Below, in pieces: positions 10,844 to 23,281 of a DNA stretch of 64,000 nucleotides. This DNA is from Cryptomeria japonica (Eukaryota > Streptophyta > Pinopsida > Cupressales > Cupressaceae): positions 821,125,896 through 821,189,895 of the forward strand of contig NC_081414.1 of assembly GCF_030272615.1 (NCBI RefSeq), given 5' to 3'. The notes under the pieces are model-generated. The model had not been told where the DNA came from. It made no database searches and saw only the letters and a list, made by a program, of their open reading frames with translations. How positions within the stretch are numbered: the first letter of the stretch is position 1; each line of letters begins with the position of its first letter. Position numbers and translations under genes: made by a program.

Positions 10844-12955
10844 GACAAGTTGATGATCGCAAATGATTACTAACAAGCTAAAGATAATTGAAAGATTGAC
10901 AAGAGGACAAAACCCTAATTCTATCATCGATTAGGATTGACGATGTCCAAAATGATGAGAAATGAGCACGAACCATGATGCGACAAGATAAGATCGACCA
11001 AAATCATGACTAAAGATTGCTATCGACAAGACCTAATTTGAAAGCGAGAAAAATGAGGAATGCAGAAGAAGGACTCGATGCTCGCAAATGATAAAGACCA
11101 ACTACGCAACATAGAAGAAATGTTAATGCAACGCAAGAACCCTAAAATAAGGCAATGCTCAAATGTTAAAGTATGACTCCACAAGCATTGACCATTTTTA
11201 GACGTCTACATTTTGCCCCTCTTTGAGACAATGTGATTCTAAGCATTGTTTCAAAGAACAATAATGAAAATGCCCCAGACAATAACAATGACATGTGCAT
11301 GCCCCCTTGAGGAATTGGCCAGAAAAATCCAGAAAAGAGGCCAAGTGATCGATAAGAATGACAGAAGATGATAGGTCCAAACGGATCAAAAATCGAAGGT
11401 TGGATGCACAAAGGACAAGCAGTCGAAGGCGCAAAAGACCACGACCATCATAAGATGGAGAGCATGCATGTCCATCTAGGTACTAACAAAGATCTATATA
11501 GGAGACAAGGAGAAGGAAAATAGTTCATTTGCACTGGCCAAAGTGGAAGAGTTGTTGCTCGGGAAAAAGGACCCTTGTAGAGAGATGGTGAACATTCCAA
11601 TGAGAGATCACCTTGGGGAATGTGTACACATCTACAGATGACCGAACAATGTAGGAACAGCGGTATGTAACTCAAAAACCCATATGTTCAATTTCATGAA
11701 TTTTGCTTGATTGCGGGACATTGTGGGGCCCACAGGGGAGGGAAAAATGCAGATCTGCGCCTGTGTAGAGATGTTTTGTGCTTGTGTAAGGTACACAGGT
11801 GCATCTTTATGCTGCACAAGTGCAAGACAGTGTGCACAAGCGCAATTGTGCACTTATGACTCTAGTTTGACCAAAAGCAGCACACAGATGATCCTGAAAA
11901 GAGGGATAAGGGTAGGATAGGTCAAAAATTGATAAGAAAACCCTAATTGGTGCATGAAACAATGAAATGCAGCCCTTAGGAGAAAACCCTAAAATTGACA
12001 AATTATGCCCCAATTGTGATGCAGAGTCGACAAATTGTGCCCCAAGACTGATGGAAGAAATGTTAGTAAGCAGAAATTAGACAGAGGATAGTTAGAGATG
12101 AAGGAAAACTTGCTTTCACAAATGCACATAAGTAGGTGAGAACCTTTATTTAATGTAGCAAAGCGGATGCAGAGCATCATGGCATTGAAGGCCAGAGCTG
12201 GAATGCAACCCCTTTCACAAAAGACAGACTCATCGCACACAAGGAATGAGTGAAGCATCCTAGGGTGCATACATCAAGGGTCGAGGTATGTGCGGCATTC
12301 ACAAAGCAAATGTACTTATCATAGACACCCAATGATATAGTTGCCCCAGTTTGTGACAAACATTCCACAAACAGCAAACATAACAAAAAAAGGAAAGGGA
12401 CCATGAACCATCTCGATCACTCTAAATCACTCAGTGACATCATCAAGCAACATAGGAACATGATCGAAGCCAAAGATAAATCAGTAAAAAGATAAGACAC
12501 ACAAATTCAACCAAGTCAAACAAATAGTCTGATCATCATTGCCAAAAGTGGAATACAAGAATGATCATGTTGTCTAGTTTCAGGGAATGTGGTACCCCGT
12601 CGAAGACAGGACATAGTTTGGTTTCGAGTATACCACACCCTATATAAGACCCATGATAATGTTGACAAGGACCAATGGTAATGTTGATGCTATTTGGATT
12701 GATGTGACAACTGTGATCAGGTTGAATGCTTGCTTGGTCGAACAGTTCATCTGTTAATGCGTGATTTCATTAAAGCATAATGTTTGATTGATTGTCATTG
12801 GATGTATGCTCAGCGATCTGTCTATGCACAAAGGGGACCATTTATTGACAAAATGCAAAATGCCAAATAAATTGTTGTTGGATTTTGATGTTTTTCACTT
12901 TGTAGGAATTTTGAGTTTTTTACAATTTTTTTGTTTGTTTGTCAGGACTTTATTT

Positions 12956-13019
12956 GACTTTTTAGGGATTTTTTCAAGACATTATTTGATTTTTTAGGGA
13001 TTTGTTCACGACATTATTT
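12956..13019. repeat. Two 32-bp tandem units
   Basis: GACTTTTTAGGGATTTTTTC at 12956 and GATTTTTTAGGGATTTGTTC at 12988, both ending GACATTATTT. Confidence 0.85.
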
Positions 13020-13378
13020 GATAAGAAAGCTCCAGTCCGCACGCAGCAATAACTCCAGTAATTGATCATGACAAGGGGTCTGCACCCAATGAAAATTTGA
13101 AAGACATATACAACAACTAGGACCAAAACATATGCACAAGGACTGGAAACCTGAGTATGCAAGACAATGATGTTGACCAATCACAGGCCTAGAACAGAAC
13201 ATTGGGTCAGGGCAAGGATAATTGTGATAAACCTACAGGGGGGAAGTATAGCTAGGAGTCATGATAGATAACGGAGCAATAGTCTTTTACACATGGTGCC
13301 TGTTTGCTAGGTTTTCACCATGGTACTTGCCCAAAGCACCTGTTTGCCAGGTTTTCACTAGAGGGCGAATTATTTTTC

Positions 13379-13470
13379 TTTTCAATTTTTCACTTTTTTT
13401 ATTTTTTTGTATATTTGAGCTTTTGATTTTTTTTTTGTTTTTTTGTATTTTTTGATTTTTTTTTGTATTT
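13379..13470. repeat. T-rich low-complexity tract
   Basis: Runs of T up to ten bases interspersed with GTA and GA, for example TTGATTTTTTTTTTG. On the coding (-) strand this is an A-rich stretch 3' of the integrase gene. Confidence 0.8.
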
Positions 13471-13505
13471 TTCAGGATCATATTGAAGAACTGCTGACAG
13501 AAAAA

Positions 13506-14684
13506 CTATGCCCAGCACTTTCGAAGGTGCATGCTATTTACAGGATCTGATAGAGGTTCACCATCTGGGGTTGCAAGCTGATATGCCCCTGAACCATAGG
13601 CTACAGTAACTATGAAAGGCCCAACCCAATTAGGCTCAAATTTTCCTTTGATTATGTCAGTAGATTGTGTATTCTTCAGGTTCACCTTTAGGACCAAGTC
13701 TCCCACTTTGAAGTGTCACCCTTTGACCTTCTTATTATAAGAGCGACGGAGACGGTTTTGATATGCTTGCAAATGTGTCAGGGTTGTCTGACGTTTCTCA
13801 TCTAACATCTCAAGGTGATGCAGCCTAGAGACTCTGTGCATCTCATCATCAATCAAATCTTGCAGGGAAACATGCAAAGAGGGAATTTCCACTTCCAAGG
13901 GTAAAATGGCTTCCACACCATACACCAAGGAATAAGGTGTTGTGCCAATAGGTGTGCGGATGGAAGTGCGATAAGCCCATAGTGTTGGATTCAACTGTAC
14001 ATGCCAATCTCGACCAGCATCATTGACAACCTTTTTCAAGATCTTAATGATGGTTTTATTTGATGCTTTGGCTTGACCATTACTTTATGGATAGTAAGGA
14101 CTGGAGAAACGGTGTTGGATGCGAAACTTTTCATAGAGTTCCTTGACATCTTTATTTTTGAATGGATGACCATTATCTGTGACTATTGCAAGGGGAACCC
14201 CATATCTGCATACAATATAATTTAGTAAAAACTTTAAAATTTGAACACCAGTGATATAGGTCATAGGGATAGCCTTGATCCATTTTGTAAAGTATTCTGT
14301 GGCTATGATGATGAATTTGTGTTCATTTGCAGATGTCGGGTGAATCTTGCCAATGAGATCCAATCCCCATTGATAAAAGGGCCACAGAGATATGACAGAG
14401 TGAAGTTCTTGAGCTAGCGCATGAATGTAATTTCCGTGTATTTGACATTTGTAGCATTTCTTGACAAAATCATGAGCATCCTTTTCCATGGTGGGCCAAT
14501 AATATCCAGCACGAACTAACTTTTTAGCTAGACTTAGACCATTGAAATGGCCCCCACATATACCATCATGAACCTCGCGTAAAGCCTTTTGTGCCTCATC
14601 AGAATCCAAACACCTGAGGAGGGTGTGGTCAAAGGAAAGACGGTAAAGGGTGTCTGCAATGATGACATATTTGGCAGTTTGGTG
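13506..14684 (-). pseudogene. Element F integrase
   Basis: Begins after AKYVIIADTLYRLSF with the H2C2 zinc finger (H..H in EVHDGICGGHFNG, C..C in KCYKCQIHGN). The core follows: LDLIGKIHPTSANEHKFIII (first Asp), IVTDNGHPFKNKDVKELYE (second Asp), then SPYYP-stop-SNGQAKASNKT, where the usual catalytic Glu of GQAEA reads Lys. The C-terminal part (TLWAYRTSIRTPIGTTPYSL, WVGPFIVTVAYGSGAYQL) is intact. Stops lie near 14084 and 13713. Integrase would insert the cDNA into host DNA. The gene is split from the second RNase H by solo LTR G. Confidence 0.85.
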
Positions 14685-15120
14685 TGTAGACGTATAAAAA
14701 TGACCATATTCCTAAATGAATATTTTATGTTCATTTCTCTATTTAATTAAATCCAATTTAATTAAATTATCCACATTCCTCTATTTAATTAAGTAAATTA
14801 CTCAATTTATTTAAATTAAATTCACTATACACATTTAATGAATAAATCATTTTATTCAATTAAATCCCCCCTATCCACTTTTAATTAAATTCAAAATTAA
14901 TTAAATAGTTATCCTAAATTGAATAAATCAAATTTATTTAATTGCAACCAAATTGAATAAAATACTTTATTTCAATTAAATCCTATTATCCCTCCATCCA
15001 CTTGCAAAATCCCAAACCCCTTTCTAATCCCTTCTAGAATCTTCTAATCACTTCTAATTAACCTAACCCCTCCTCTAAACTTTGTCACATCCCTAAGCAA
15101 AGGGAAGTCACTTCTCAAAC

Positions 15121-15258
15121 CCTCAAAGTCTTTGATAACCATTAAAGGCTTTCAACCTTCAACCACTAAATTCCTCAAAGTCTTTGATAACCATTGAAGG
15201 TTTCCAACTTTCAACAACTTAATCCCCAAAGTCTCCAATAACCATTAATGGTTAACTC
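15121..15258. repeat. Three 51-52-bp units in solo LTR G
   Basis: CCTCAAAGTCTTTGATAACC at 15121 and 15173, and CCCCAAAGTCTCCAATAACC at 15224, each followed by ATT(A/G)A(A/T)GGTT-like sequence. The 5' part of G (14705-14945) is separately rich in TTTAATTAAAT motifs. Confidence 0.8.
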
Positions 15259-15614
15259 AAACCCTCCTACATGGTTAAAACATTTGTTTTGACTCAACCT
15301 TCATCCAACCCAAGGGTCTCATCAGGCCATTAATGCTTTGACCATGATTATCTCTTAATCATTTGCACAAAGGTTTATACTTGGATTAATTCTTAATCCA
15401 GTGGGTAATCTTAATTTGGACTTGACCCTTAGCCTCTAGATAACCATGAGGTCTTCTCAGGCATTCAATGTCTCCAACCCCTTCTCTCAATCCAACCCTA
15501 TGTTGACACTTGTCACCATTTCATTGGTGCCAATTACAAACATGGATCCCCAACTTTCAAACTCAACCGTTGATTAAACCATTCAATCTTGACCATCCAT
15601 TTCCCTGTTCTTGC

Positions 15615-15622
15615 TATAAATA
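15615..15622 (+). promoter_or_regulatory. TATA box of solo LTR G
   Basis: TATAAATA in TTGCTATAAATAGAGCTC, about 930 bases into the LTR, followed by a pyrimidine-rich stretch; typical of an LTR promoter. Confidence 0.65.
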
Positions 15623-16149
15623 GAGCTCTCATTCCTCCATAACAATCATCCTTCAAATTTGTAGCATCACACTTATGACTCAAATACATTCAAGCTTTCA
15701 TATCATTTTATGCTCATCATTTTAGCCTCTTTGAAATCAGGAATTAGTTTAAATATGCATGTTTAGAATAATTTCTTTATCATTCAGCTCAATCATAGAC
15801 TAAATATAGTATGCTAGGATAGTTTGTTTACTAACCTTGTCATCTTATAGTTAGTTTATTGCATTTTAAGATCATGCATAGCTTAGGATGCATCTCATAT
15901 TAAAATCTATCAAAGCATCCCTCGTTCTTGCATTTGCCATCCCTATACCATTTTGCTCAGTGATCTGAGTGCAAAAACATTGGTTTGAGGGACATTGTGA
16001 GATAGAGAACCATGGGACCCACCTTGGGAAGCTGAGTAATACGTTATTACTCCATAGCTTGCACCAAGAAGTCCTGTGTGTGTGTGTGGACTAGTCTTTT
16101 GAAATATTTTCACATATTGAGTTTTAATCGCCCACTTTTCCCGCATACA

Positions 16150-16766
16150 TGGCGTATGAAGGCTCGGCGTTGGTTAGAGGAAAGGTTAGGTGGTAAGGTT
16201 TGGGATTTCAAATATCGATAGATGTCATTGTACCATGGGGAATTAGGACCAACAAGAACACACATCACATCTATTGTCAAAATTTCAAAAGAAGGCACCA
16301 GCAACTGTTCGACCAAAAATTCACATCTGTCCATATTTTGGGGCATATTTAACAAGGAAGCAATAGTTGCCATAGCATCTACTGACTTGTTTTGAATTCT
16401 TGGAACTTGACTGAAATGGATATCAGTAAATTTTGTCTTGAAGAAATCCACCATATGCTTGTAGGGAAGAAGCTTTTCATCTTTTGTTTCATAGTCATCA
16501 TTCACTTGATGGATGACTAACTAGGAATCTCCATAGACTTGCAAATGTGTAATGTTCCATTGGATTTCTATTCTGAGTCCTGTGACCAAAACTTCGTATT
16601 CTGCAATATTATTGGTGCAATGGAAAGTGATCCTATATGACTTTGGGATAGCATCTCCTTGAGGGGTGACAAACAATATACCTGCTCCTGAGCCATACTT
16701 TGTGTGAGATCCATCAAAGTATAATTGCCATTCCTTAGAAGAAGTAAAAACAAATACTGATTCATC
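16150..16766 (-). pseudogene. Element F second (Tat-type) RNase H
   Basis: On the - strand from about 16766: EWQLYFDGSHTKYGSGAGIL (first Asp), AIPKSYRITFHCTNNIAEYE (Glu), HLQVYGDS (third Asp), one TAG stop where a Gln is expected, then LVIHQVNDDYETKDEKLLPY and RIQNKSVDAMA. This is the extra RNase H found downstream of the first one in Tat/Ogre-type Gypsy elements. The tail (PPNLSSNQRRAFIR) runs into solo LTR G. Confidence 0.82.
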
Positions 16767-17404
16767 AAGGAAATTGTCAACATTGGATGATCATCATGAA
16801 TAGGTTCCTCTGCAAGTTGATCTGCTATGATTTGTCCTTTTATTGCCTTTCTCTCAGTGTACTCAATATCAAACTCACTTAGGATCATAACCCACTTTTC
16901 CAGGCAACCTGTCAGAGCTGCCCTGCTAAGCAAGTATTTCAAGGGATCAATTTTTGCAACTAGCAATGTCTGATGATTTAACATATAGTGTTCAAGCTTC
17001 TGTGTTGCAAATACCACTACTAAACATGCCCATTCAATAGTTGAATAATTTAGTTCATAGCCCACTAGTGTCCGACTGATATATAAAATAGCCCGTTCTT
17101 TGCCTTTCTGATCTTGTTGGGCTAAGAGAGCTCCCAGTGCCATTTCAGTTGCAGAGATATACAATATGAATGGATTCCCTACTATAGGAGGCATTAGAAT
17201 AGGTGGCGACATCAGATAATCCTTGAGAGTTTGAAATGCTGATTGACATTGCTCAGTCCATTTAAAAGTGACACCTTTATGGAATAAATGTTGGAAGGGA
17301 TGACATTTGTCTGCCAAGTGAGCTATAAACCGGTGGATTGACTGTAACTTCCCTTGCAGACTTCTTAGTTGATGGAGATTGGAAGGAGGAGGCATATCCA
17401 TTAT
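16767..17404 (-). pseudogene. Element F polymerase connection and first RNase H
   Basis: Continues the polymerase after a single TAA stop at about 17405. It reads LHQLRSLQGKLQSIHRFIAH (connection), SAFQTLKDYLMSPPILMPP, then YISATEMALGALLAQQDQKG (RNase H start, first Asp replaced), LVGYELNYSTIEWACLVVVF and KIDPLKYLLSRAALTGCLEK. It ends with a tether before the second RNase H. Decay of the first RNase H active site is seen in Tat-type elements that carry a second RNase H. Confidence 0.8.
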
Positions 17405-19189
17405 TGCTTAAACTTTTTCTGGATCTACTTCTATGCCTCTGTGAGAAACAATGTACCCTAATAATTTGCCAACTATGACACCAAAGACACATTTCTCTGG
17501 GTTGAGTCTGAGCTTGTAGGTTTCCATTCGATCAAATATTGGGTCAAGGATGGCTAGATGACTATCTCTTGTGACGGATTTGCATAATAGGTCATCAACA
17601 TAGTCTTCCACCAAAGTATGCATAAAATCATGGAAAATTGTTGTCATAGCTCTTTGATATGTTGCTCCAGCATTTTTAAGGCCAAAGGGCATCACATTCC
17701 AGTAGTAGGTACACCAAGCACATGTGAATGCAGTCTTATGTTGATCTTCAAGAGCAATGCAAATTTGATTATATCCGGAAAAACCATCCATCAATGATAG
17801 CATCTCATATCTGGCAGTCATGTCAACTATGATGTCTATATTAGGTAGTGGAAAGTCATCTTTAGGGCATGCTTTATTGAGATCCCTAAAATCCGTACAG
17901 ATTCTGATGCCCCCAGTTACTTTGCTAACTGGTACCAAATTTGAAATCCAATCTGCATAATCAATTGGTCTGATAAAGCCCACATCTAATAATTTTTTGA
18001 GTTCTACTTTGACTAAGAGAGCCACCTGGGGATGCATCTTTCTGAGTTTTTGTTTGATAGGCTTGGCATCTGGTTTTAATGGCAAGTGATGAAGGACTAA
18101 TTCTAGATCAAGGCTAGGCATATCTACATAAGACCATGCAAAACTGATCTTCTTCTCGAGAAAGAAATTGACAAAATCTATCTTTTCTTGTTTTGATAGA
18201 GAAGCAGCGAAATGAATGACCTTAGGGTTGTCAGGTGTACCCAAATTTATCTCTTCGGTCATTTCCACAAGCAATGTTGATTTATCCTGACTTGATGAGG
18301 GTATGTCCAATCTTCCACCTTTGGGCGCCTCAAAGAGGTTTTCACCCACAGGTACATCTTTTATTTGTACTTTTCCATGGTCAGAGAGTGCCTTACGATT
18401 TTCACTCAAAAACCCATTCTTTTGATTTTTTACTTTTTCTTTTTCTTTTTCATTTTTATGACTAGAATATGGAGTTGACTCCCCAAAATATGATGTGGAA
18501 TATAAATTAATACCAAACCCTGCCTTATGATTGCCTTGTGGTATGTCTTCCCATAGTCCAAGGAATTCTACAATTGCTTCGTCATTTTGAAAACAATCCA
18601 ATTTGAGTGGTTCTTGTTGGTCATGTTGGATAAGTTGTGGATAGACAAGGGGCATGTCATCAATGGTTTCAAGGAGAATTAGGGCCGAGATGGTAAGGAT
18701 AAAAATGTTCGTGGTATCACTATCTGAACTGCTCGTATTTGATTTGGAGCTTGGGTCCCAGAATGACTCTATCCAAGCATTATGACACGTTTTGGGAGGG
18801 GGAGTTATTTCATGTTTGTCTTCCATGGGCAAATCATCAAGGTCAAGGAAAACATTTTCAAGGGCATAGGAGCTAGAAGAAAAGGAACTCCACTCCCATT
18901 CATTGGAATTAGTTTCAGGTTGGATATCCTCAGGTGTTGTTTCATCATCAGAGTCACGCCCCTTTCCACACGTGGTCACTTTGGTAGACAATGTTCCAAT
19001 TCGCAATGGTACAAAACCTAACCCTAAAGTTGGATGTTGCATCTTAGGTATAATAGGTTCTAGTCTTCCTTTCTTGTCAAGGTCCAAACCACTGCAACCA
19101 TCATATCCCTTTTTCTGCATTATAGTAAACCCTTTTCCATACCGCTCCACTGGCAATTTGATAGGTGGTGTATCAGTTTGATCCTTATA
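17405..19189 (-). pseudogene. Element F G-patch linker and reverse transcriptase
   Basis: 582 open codons. The N-terminal part has a G-patch-like motif (MQKKGYDGCSGLDLDKKGRL) then a long variable acidic linker. The polymerase starts near residue 385 (LRKMHPQVALLVKVELKKLL). Visible motifs are GGIRICTDFRDLNKACPKDD, MLSLMDGFSGYNQICIALED, TCAWCTYYWNVMPFGLKNAG and the catalytic YVDDLLCKS, then KLRLNPEKCVFGV. It copies element RNA into cDNA. The fingers-palm core looks complete; the stop at 17405 separates it from the RNase H. Confidence 0.87.
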
Positions 19190-20160
19190 AAGTCAATCTG
19201 TTACATCATCATCCAAAGTTTCCTTGTTAAGTTCACCCCATTTTGTAAATGTAGTGGGGGGCTGATATTGAATGACTGTCTTAGGTTCCTTTTGCAACAA
19301 ATGTGGTTTGCCATGTGATTTTGGAGATATTGGTAAATTCCCAATGAGGAATGTTTGAGCCATTGAATACTCTCCACATCCTTGGTCCTGTATCTTCAAT
19401 TTTCCTTTGACAGCATCTAACAACTTATTAGGATCCACGTAATTATGTGAGTGGGCCTCTCTATTGACAGGGACTTGTTGCTACAGGGAATCCTTTAGAT
19501 TAGCACAAAATTGAAATGGATTACGATCTCCTGGAATTGTTATCTCAGTCCCATTGTAAGGATATTTTAAACATTGATGATAAGTAGATGGAACTACTTT
19601 CATTGCGTGGATCCACAGACGGCCAAGAATCATATTGTAAGGGAGATCAAGGTCTAGGACCTACAAGAAAGTGTTTTCTATTACTAGACCTACTCGGATA
19701 GGCAATGAAATTACCCCTTTAGATGGGCGCTCAGCATCATCGTATGCTTTGATTGTTATTCTTCTGGAAGAATCAATGTCATTTTCTATATAACCAAGAC
19801 CAATGACTACTCTCAAGGTACAGATGTTAAGACCTGCTCTGCCATCTATCAAGACTCATCGGATCTTGCAATTATGGACAAAGACTTCAATATGTAAAGG
19901 ATCATTATGAGGGAGCTTATCAGGGGAAATATCATTATCGGAAAAGGCAGCTTGCTGGGAAATAGCGAGATGTCCAATTCGAGCTTGAAATTGGTCAACA
20001 ACAATGTCTGTCGGGATGGTGGACTTAGTTAAAGCTTTATCTAGGACTGCATGATGCATAGGGGACATTTTCAACAACTCAAGAATTGATATTTGTGCAG
20101 GTGTCTTTCCTAGATGATCTAGGAGATTATATTGACTCGTAGGAGTTGATTTGGGAGGAA
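19190..20160 (-). pseudogene. Element F protease region
   Basis: Frames at 19193-20077 on the - strand encode a retropepsin-like stretch. MIDGRAGLNICTL (near 19840) stands where the catalytic D-S/T/G-G motif belongs, with the last Gly replaced by Arg. MILGRLWIHAMKVVPSTYHQ and LKYPYNGTEITIPGD lie downstream near 19560-19640. Several stops break it. It would have processed Gag-Pol. Confidence 0.7.
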
Positions 20161-20191
20161 TTGCAGGAGCTCCTTTCAGGACTATTTTGGA

Positions 20192-23100
20192 TCAAGAAGT
20201 GGTGACTGCGCAAGAAGGACCTTGTCCCTTTATTCTTACGGTGGAAACATACTCATATGACGCTCGAAAACAATTGATGGCATTGTTATAACTAGTATTT
20301 GCATAATTAAGATTTGTTGTTTGGGTAGAGTTTGAAGAAGATGCTTTGCCCTTGTCATGATCAAGCAAAGGAGTTTTGAAAATTGTATGATCAGTGTTAG
20401 AGGTCATTTTGGGTGGGTCTACCTCAATTACTTCTTGATCTAACAAGTCTTGAATTGTATGTTTCAATTGAAAACACGATGCAGTTTTATGTCCTTTTGA
20501 CCGATGGTATTCATAATATGCATTATCATTCCACCAATGCGGATTTACCAATGGTTCTTCCTTGACATCTAGTAACTTGATAAAATTTGCTTGTATCAAT
20601 TGTTTCATTACTGATTCAATAGGCTCTCCCAATGGCGTAAACTGTCGAGGAGGCCCATCCCTTGATCTGAAAGGTTTTTGTTGCTGGTTTTGTTGCTGAC
20701 CTTGTTGTTGATTATATTGTTGGTATTGCGGCTGTTGAATAACATTGCTTGCTTGTGTCTGATTTTGTTGCATAGCCGACATATTAGGAGCACTCAATTT
20801 CTTTATCGTGAACTTGGGTTGATTTGCATTCACTGCTCTTGCGTCAACAACTCCATCACTAGTGACATTCTTGTTTTTGTACCAAAATCTATTTTTGTCC
20901 CCTGAATTGTTTGTGTTGTCACTATCTTTGTTGAGCTTAATGAGTCCCTTAGCTACAAGAGCATTTTCAATGTTCATCCCTTTCTTAATGAGCTTCTCAA
21001 TGGTACTAGGACTTTTTAGTTTGAGCTCATACATCATTTTTGGGACCAAATTTTGAATAAATAAGTTCACTTGTTGTTCTTCAAGTATATCTAGGGAAGA
21101 ACGACTATACAAGCTTCACCATCTTTGTAAGAAATTCACTAATGGTTCACCTTTCTTTTGCTTTGTGTTGCATAAATCTGACATGGTCACTTCATTGTCA
21201 ATGTTGAATGTGAAGTGGGATATAAACTTTTGAGCCAATTCCGGCCATGTCTTTATATTCCCTGGCAAATGCGAATACCAATCCATGGCTTGTCCTATGA
21301 GACTTTGTGCGAATAAGCACATCAAATATGTTTCCTCATAGCTCACTTCAATACAAGCTGTGAAAAATGCTCGAATATGGTCTTTTGGATTGCCTTTCCC
21401 TTTATATTTCTCAAAATTAGGTGCCTCAAAATGCTTAGGAAAGGGAGGCATGTACAAGCTCTTGTCAAATGGATTAGGACATAAATCTTGATTTGTGTAT
21501 AATTTCTTTGTCCCTTTGGTTTGCAATGCGTCGATTTGTCATTGCAACTTCTCAAGTTGTTGTGCAATTGTGTCAGATAGCGAAGGTTTTGGAAGTTCAT
21601 CATTCATTCTGGGGTGTACTCTTTGTCGATAAATCATGCTCTCCATTGGCTGTTGATGCTCTAAAATTGTTGTCTTTGGTGTCTCTGGCATATAAAGTTC
21701 TTGATACAGCTCTTGTTGCTGTGGTTGTGCCATGCCTTGACATTGACCCTTTTGCTGTGCTTCTTGTGATGGGATCATCATTTGTAGCCTTGGTTGATAT
21801 TGCAATTGAGGTTGTTGTTGATATTGCATGGACATCAGTTGTGGTTGTGATGTATGATAACTTGTTTTTCCTAGCACATATTGAGGCACATGTTGCTGTT
21901 GATGCTGACGAATTAGAATTTGCTGACTTTGTGCCAATTGTTGTTGTCCTGATGTAAATCCCATCATTTGCAAAAAACTTTGTTTGGGAGGTTTCTATTG
22001 TTTCTCCTTTAGATGGGGTATGGCACTTGCATTGACTTGTTGTGTTGTTTGTCCAATCCATTGTGGTGGTTGCAAGTTTGAATTGACTTGTAATGGTGCA
22101 GAAGACAATGCAACTTGTTGTTGAATGCGATATTGTTGTTGTTGTGCATTGCTTGTTTGCGCATTTGATTGTGCCTTTTGTGCATTCCTCAATTGTTGCA
22201 ACACTTGTTGTTGGTGCACACCACTATTTGTGGATCTTTGTGTTGCCACTATCAAAGGATCTGTCACAATATTTTTCATAATAGGTACTTGAGTATTTGC
22301 CAAACGTATTGAACTTGATGGGACATATGAACTTTATTGCATTGTAGAATTGTATTGAAGATTCGTAAGATCAGGCATTCCAGTCATAAAGCTTTCTTGC
22401 ATCTTAGATTTGGATCCACTTTTAGGTATTCGAGGAATCACTTCTTGTTGAGGGACACCTGTCAACATTTGTGTGGCCATCATTTGATCTTGTGTTAAAG
22501 GTGTTGCATTAAACAATGGATTGTTTATTGTTTCGAATGTTGACTTTTGTGGAATAGTCACTATCAAAGTTTTTGAAGCACGCTTACTCAAGAACGTGTG
22601 TTGAGGTTCTTGTTGCACATTTTCTTCGTTTGGATGTGGAGAGAAACTTAACAGATCACCACCTTGTTGTTTTTGCACATTAGTTTGCTCATTTGAGGAG
22701 GTCACATTACTCATCATATCAAGATATTTTTGTGGAAACATCTTAAAGACCTTGTTCAAGAATTTATCCATCCTTTTTGTCAACTTTGGATCTTTAAGGA
22801 GCATATCAACATCATCGGAAGCATCAGAATCTGATGAAGAATCTGGTAAAACATTTGGATTTATTTCTTGTTGAATGCATTGATCTGAACCAAATCCTTG
22901 TGAAAGAGTTTGTTCCTCATGTAATGTTTGAGTTTGAATTTCATGTTGTAGGTTCAATTGATTCCAGTCAAAAGGTGCATTTTCCCTTGGCGTTGGTGGA
23001 ACACTCCCATATTTTGGCTTCATGGGTACAAACACTGGCTCATATAATGGAGGTGGTCCAAGTTGAACCATTCCATATTGTGGTAATGATGTGTTTGATG

Positions 23101-23281
23101 AACCTTCAATTTGTAATGTTTGACTAGGTTGAAATTGTGAATTTGATACTTTGTCAATGGGTTGATATGTTGGTTCGCCCATCTTCTTAGATTTTGGCCT
23201 TGTTTCAACAGGCATGTCACTATACAAATGCAATATTTTTGGGATTTTTTTGATTTTAAAAGGATGATGTATGATATGCAA
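20192..23281 (-). pseudogene. Element F gag
   Basis: One long frame broken by four or five stops or shifts (near 22331, 21996, 21537, 21114). It starts at about 23281. The N-terminal 400-500 residues are Gln/Pro-rich. The capsid-type retrotransposon gag domain is at 21526-20990: NFEKYKGKGNPKDHIRAFFT, LIGQAMDWYSHLPGNIKTW, FISHF, KQKKGEPLVNFLQRW. It ends with a Gln-rich stretch and NDNAYYEYHRSKGHKTASCF, a C/H-type motif common in Tat Gag. Gag forms the virus-like particle. Both strands of the Q-rich part give long chance frames. Confidence 0.8.

Larger units (their letters stand above)
9704..11210 (-). repeat. Element F 3' LTR (1,507 bp)
   Basis: Runs from TATAGATTGGG (TG mutated to TA) to GACGTCTACA. 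It contains two internal tandem arrays, 10082-10171 and 10703-10843, repeated in the other LTR. Confidence 0.93.
11211..13505 (-). other. Element F polypurine tract and long 3' noncoding region
   Basis: On the - strand CTCAAAGAGGGGCAAAA (11211-11227) abuts the LTR and fits a polypurine tract. The next 2.3 kb has no coding signal on either strand beyond short chance frames. It includes a 32-base direct repeat (12956-13019) and a T-rich tract (about 13379-13470). Long noncoding 3' regions are known in large Tat/Ogre-type elements. Confidence 0.7.
14685..16149 (+). mobile_element. Element G: solo LTR in F's pol gene (1,465 bp)
   Basis: TGTAGACGTATAAAA...CCGCATACA flanked by TGGTG (14680-14684) and TGGCG (16150-16154), a 5-base duplication with one change. 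There is no internal region, primer site or second LTR, so this is a solo LTR left by recombination between two LTRs. Removing it restores RAFIRQTAKYVIIADTLYRL. A TATAAATA box at 15615-15622 sets its orientation as +. Family not recognised; the TGTAGACG start recalls Gypsy LTR ends. Confidence 0.9.

Noticed and set aside
11166-12404. Several 70-90-codon frames on the - strand in F's 3' region
   Set aside because: They overlap in different frames, have no domain, and lie between the polypurine tract and integrase where noncoding DNA is expected.
21493-21957. Open frame of 154 codons on the + strand
   Set aside because: It is the antisense of the Gln-rich part of F's gag (CAA/CAG repeats read as TTG/CTG give Val/Leu/Cys-rich frames). 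No independent support.
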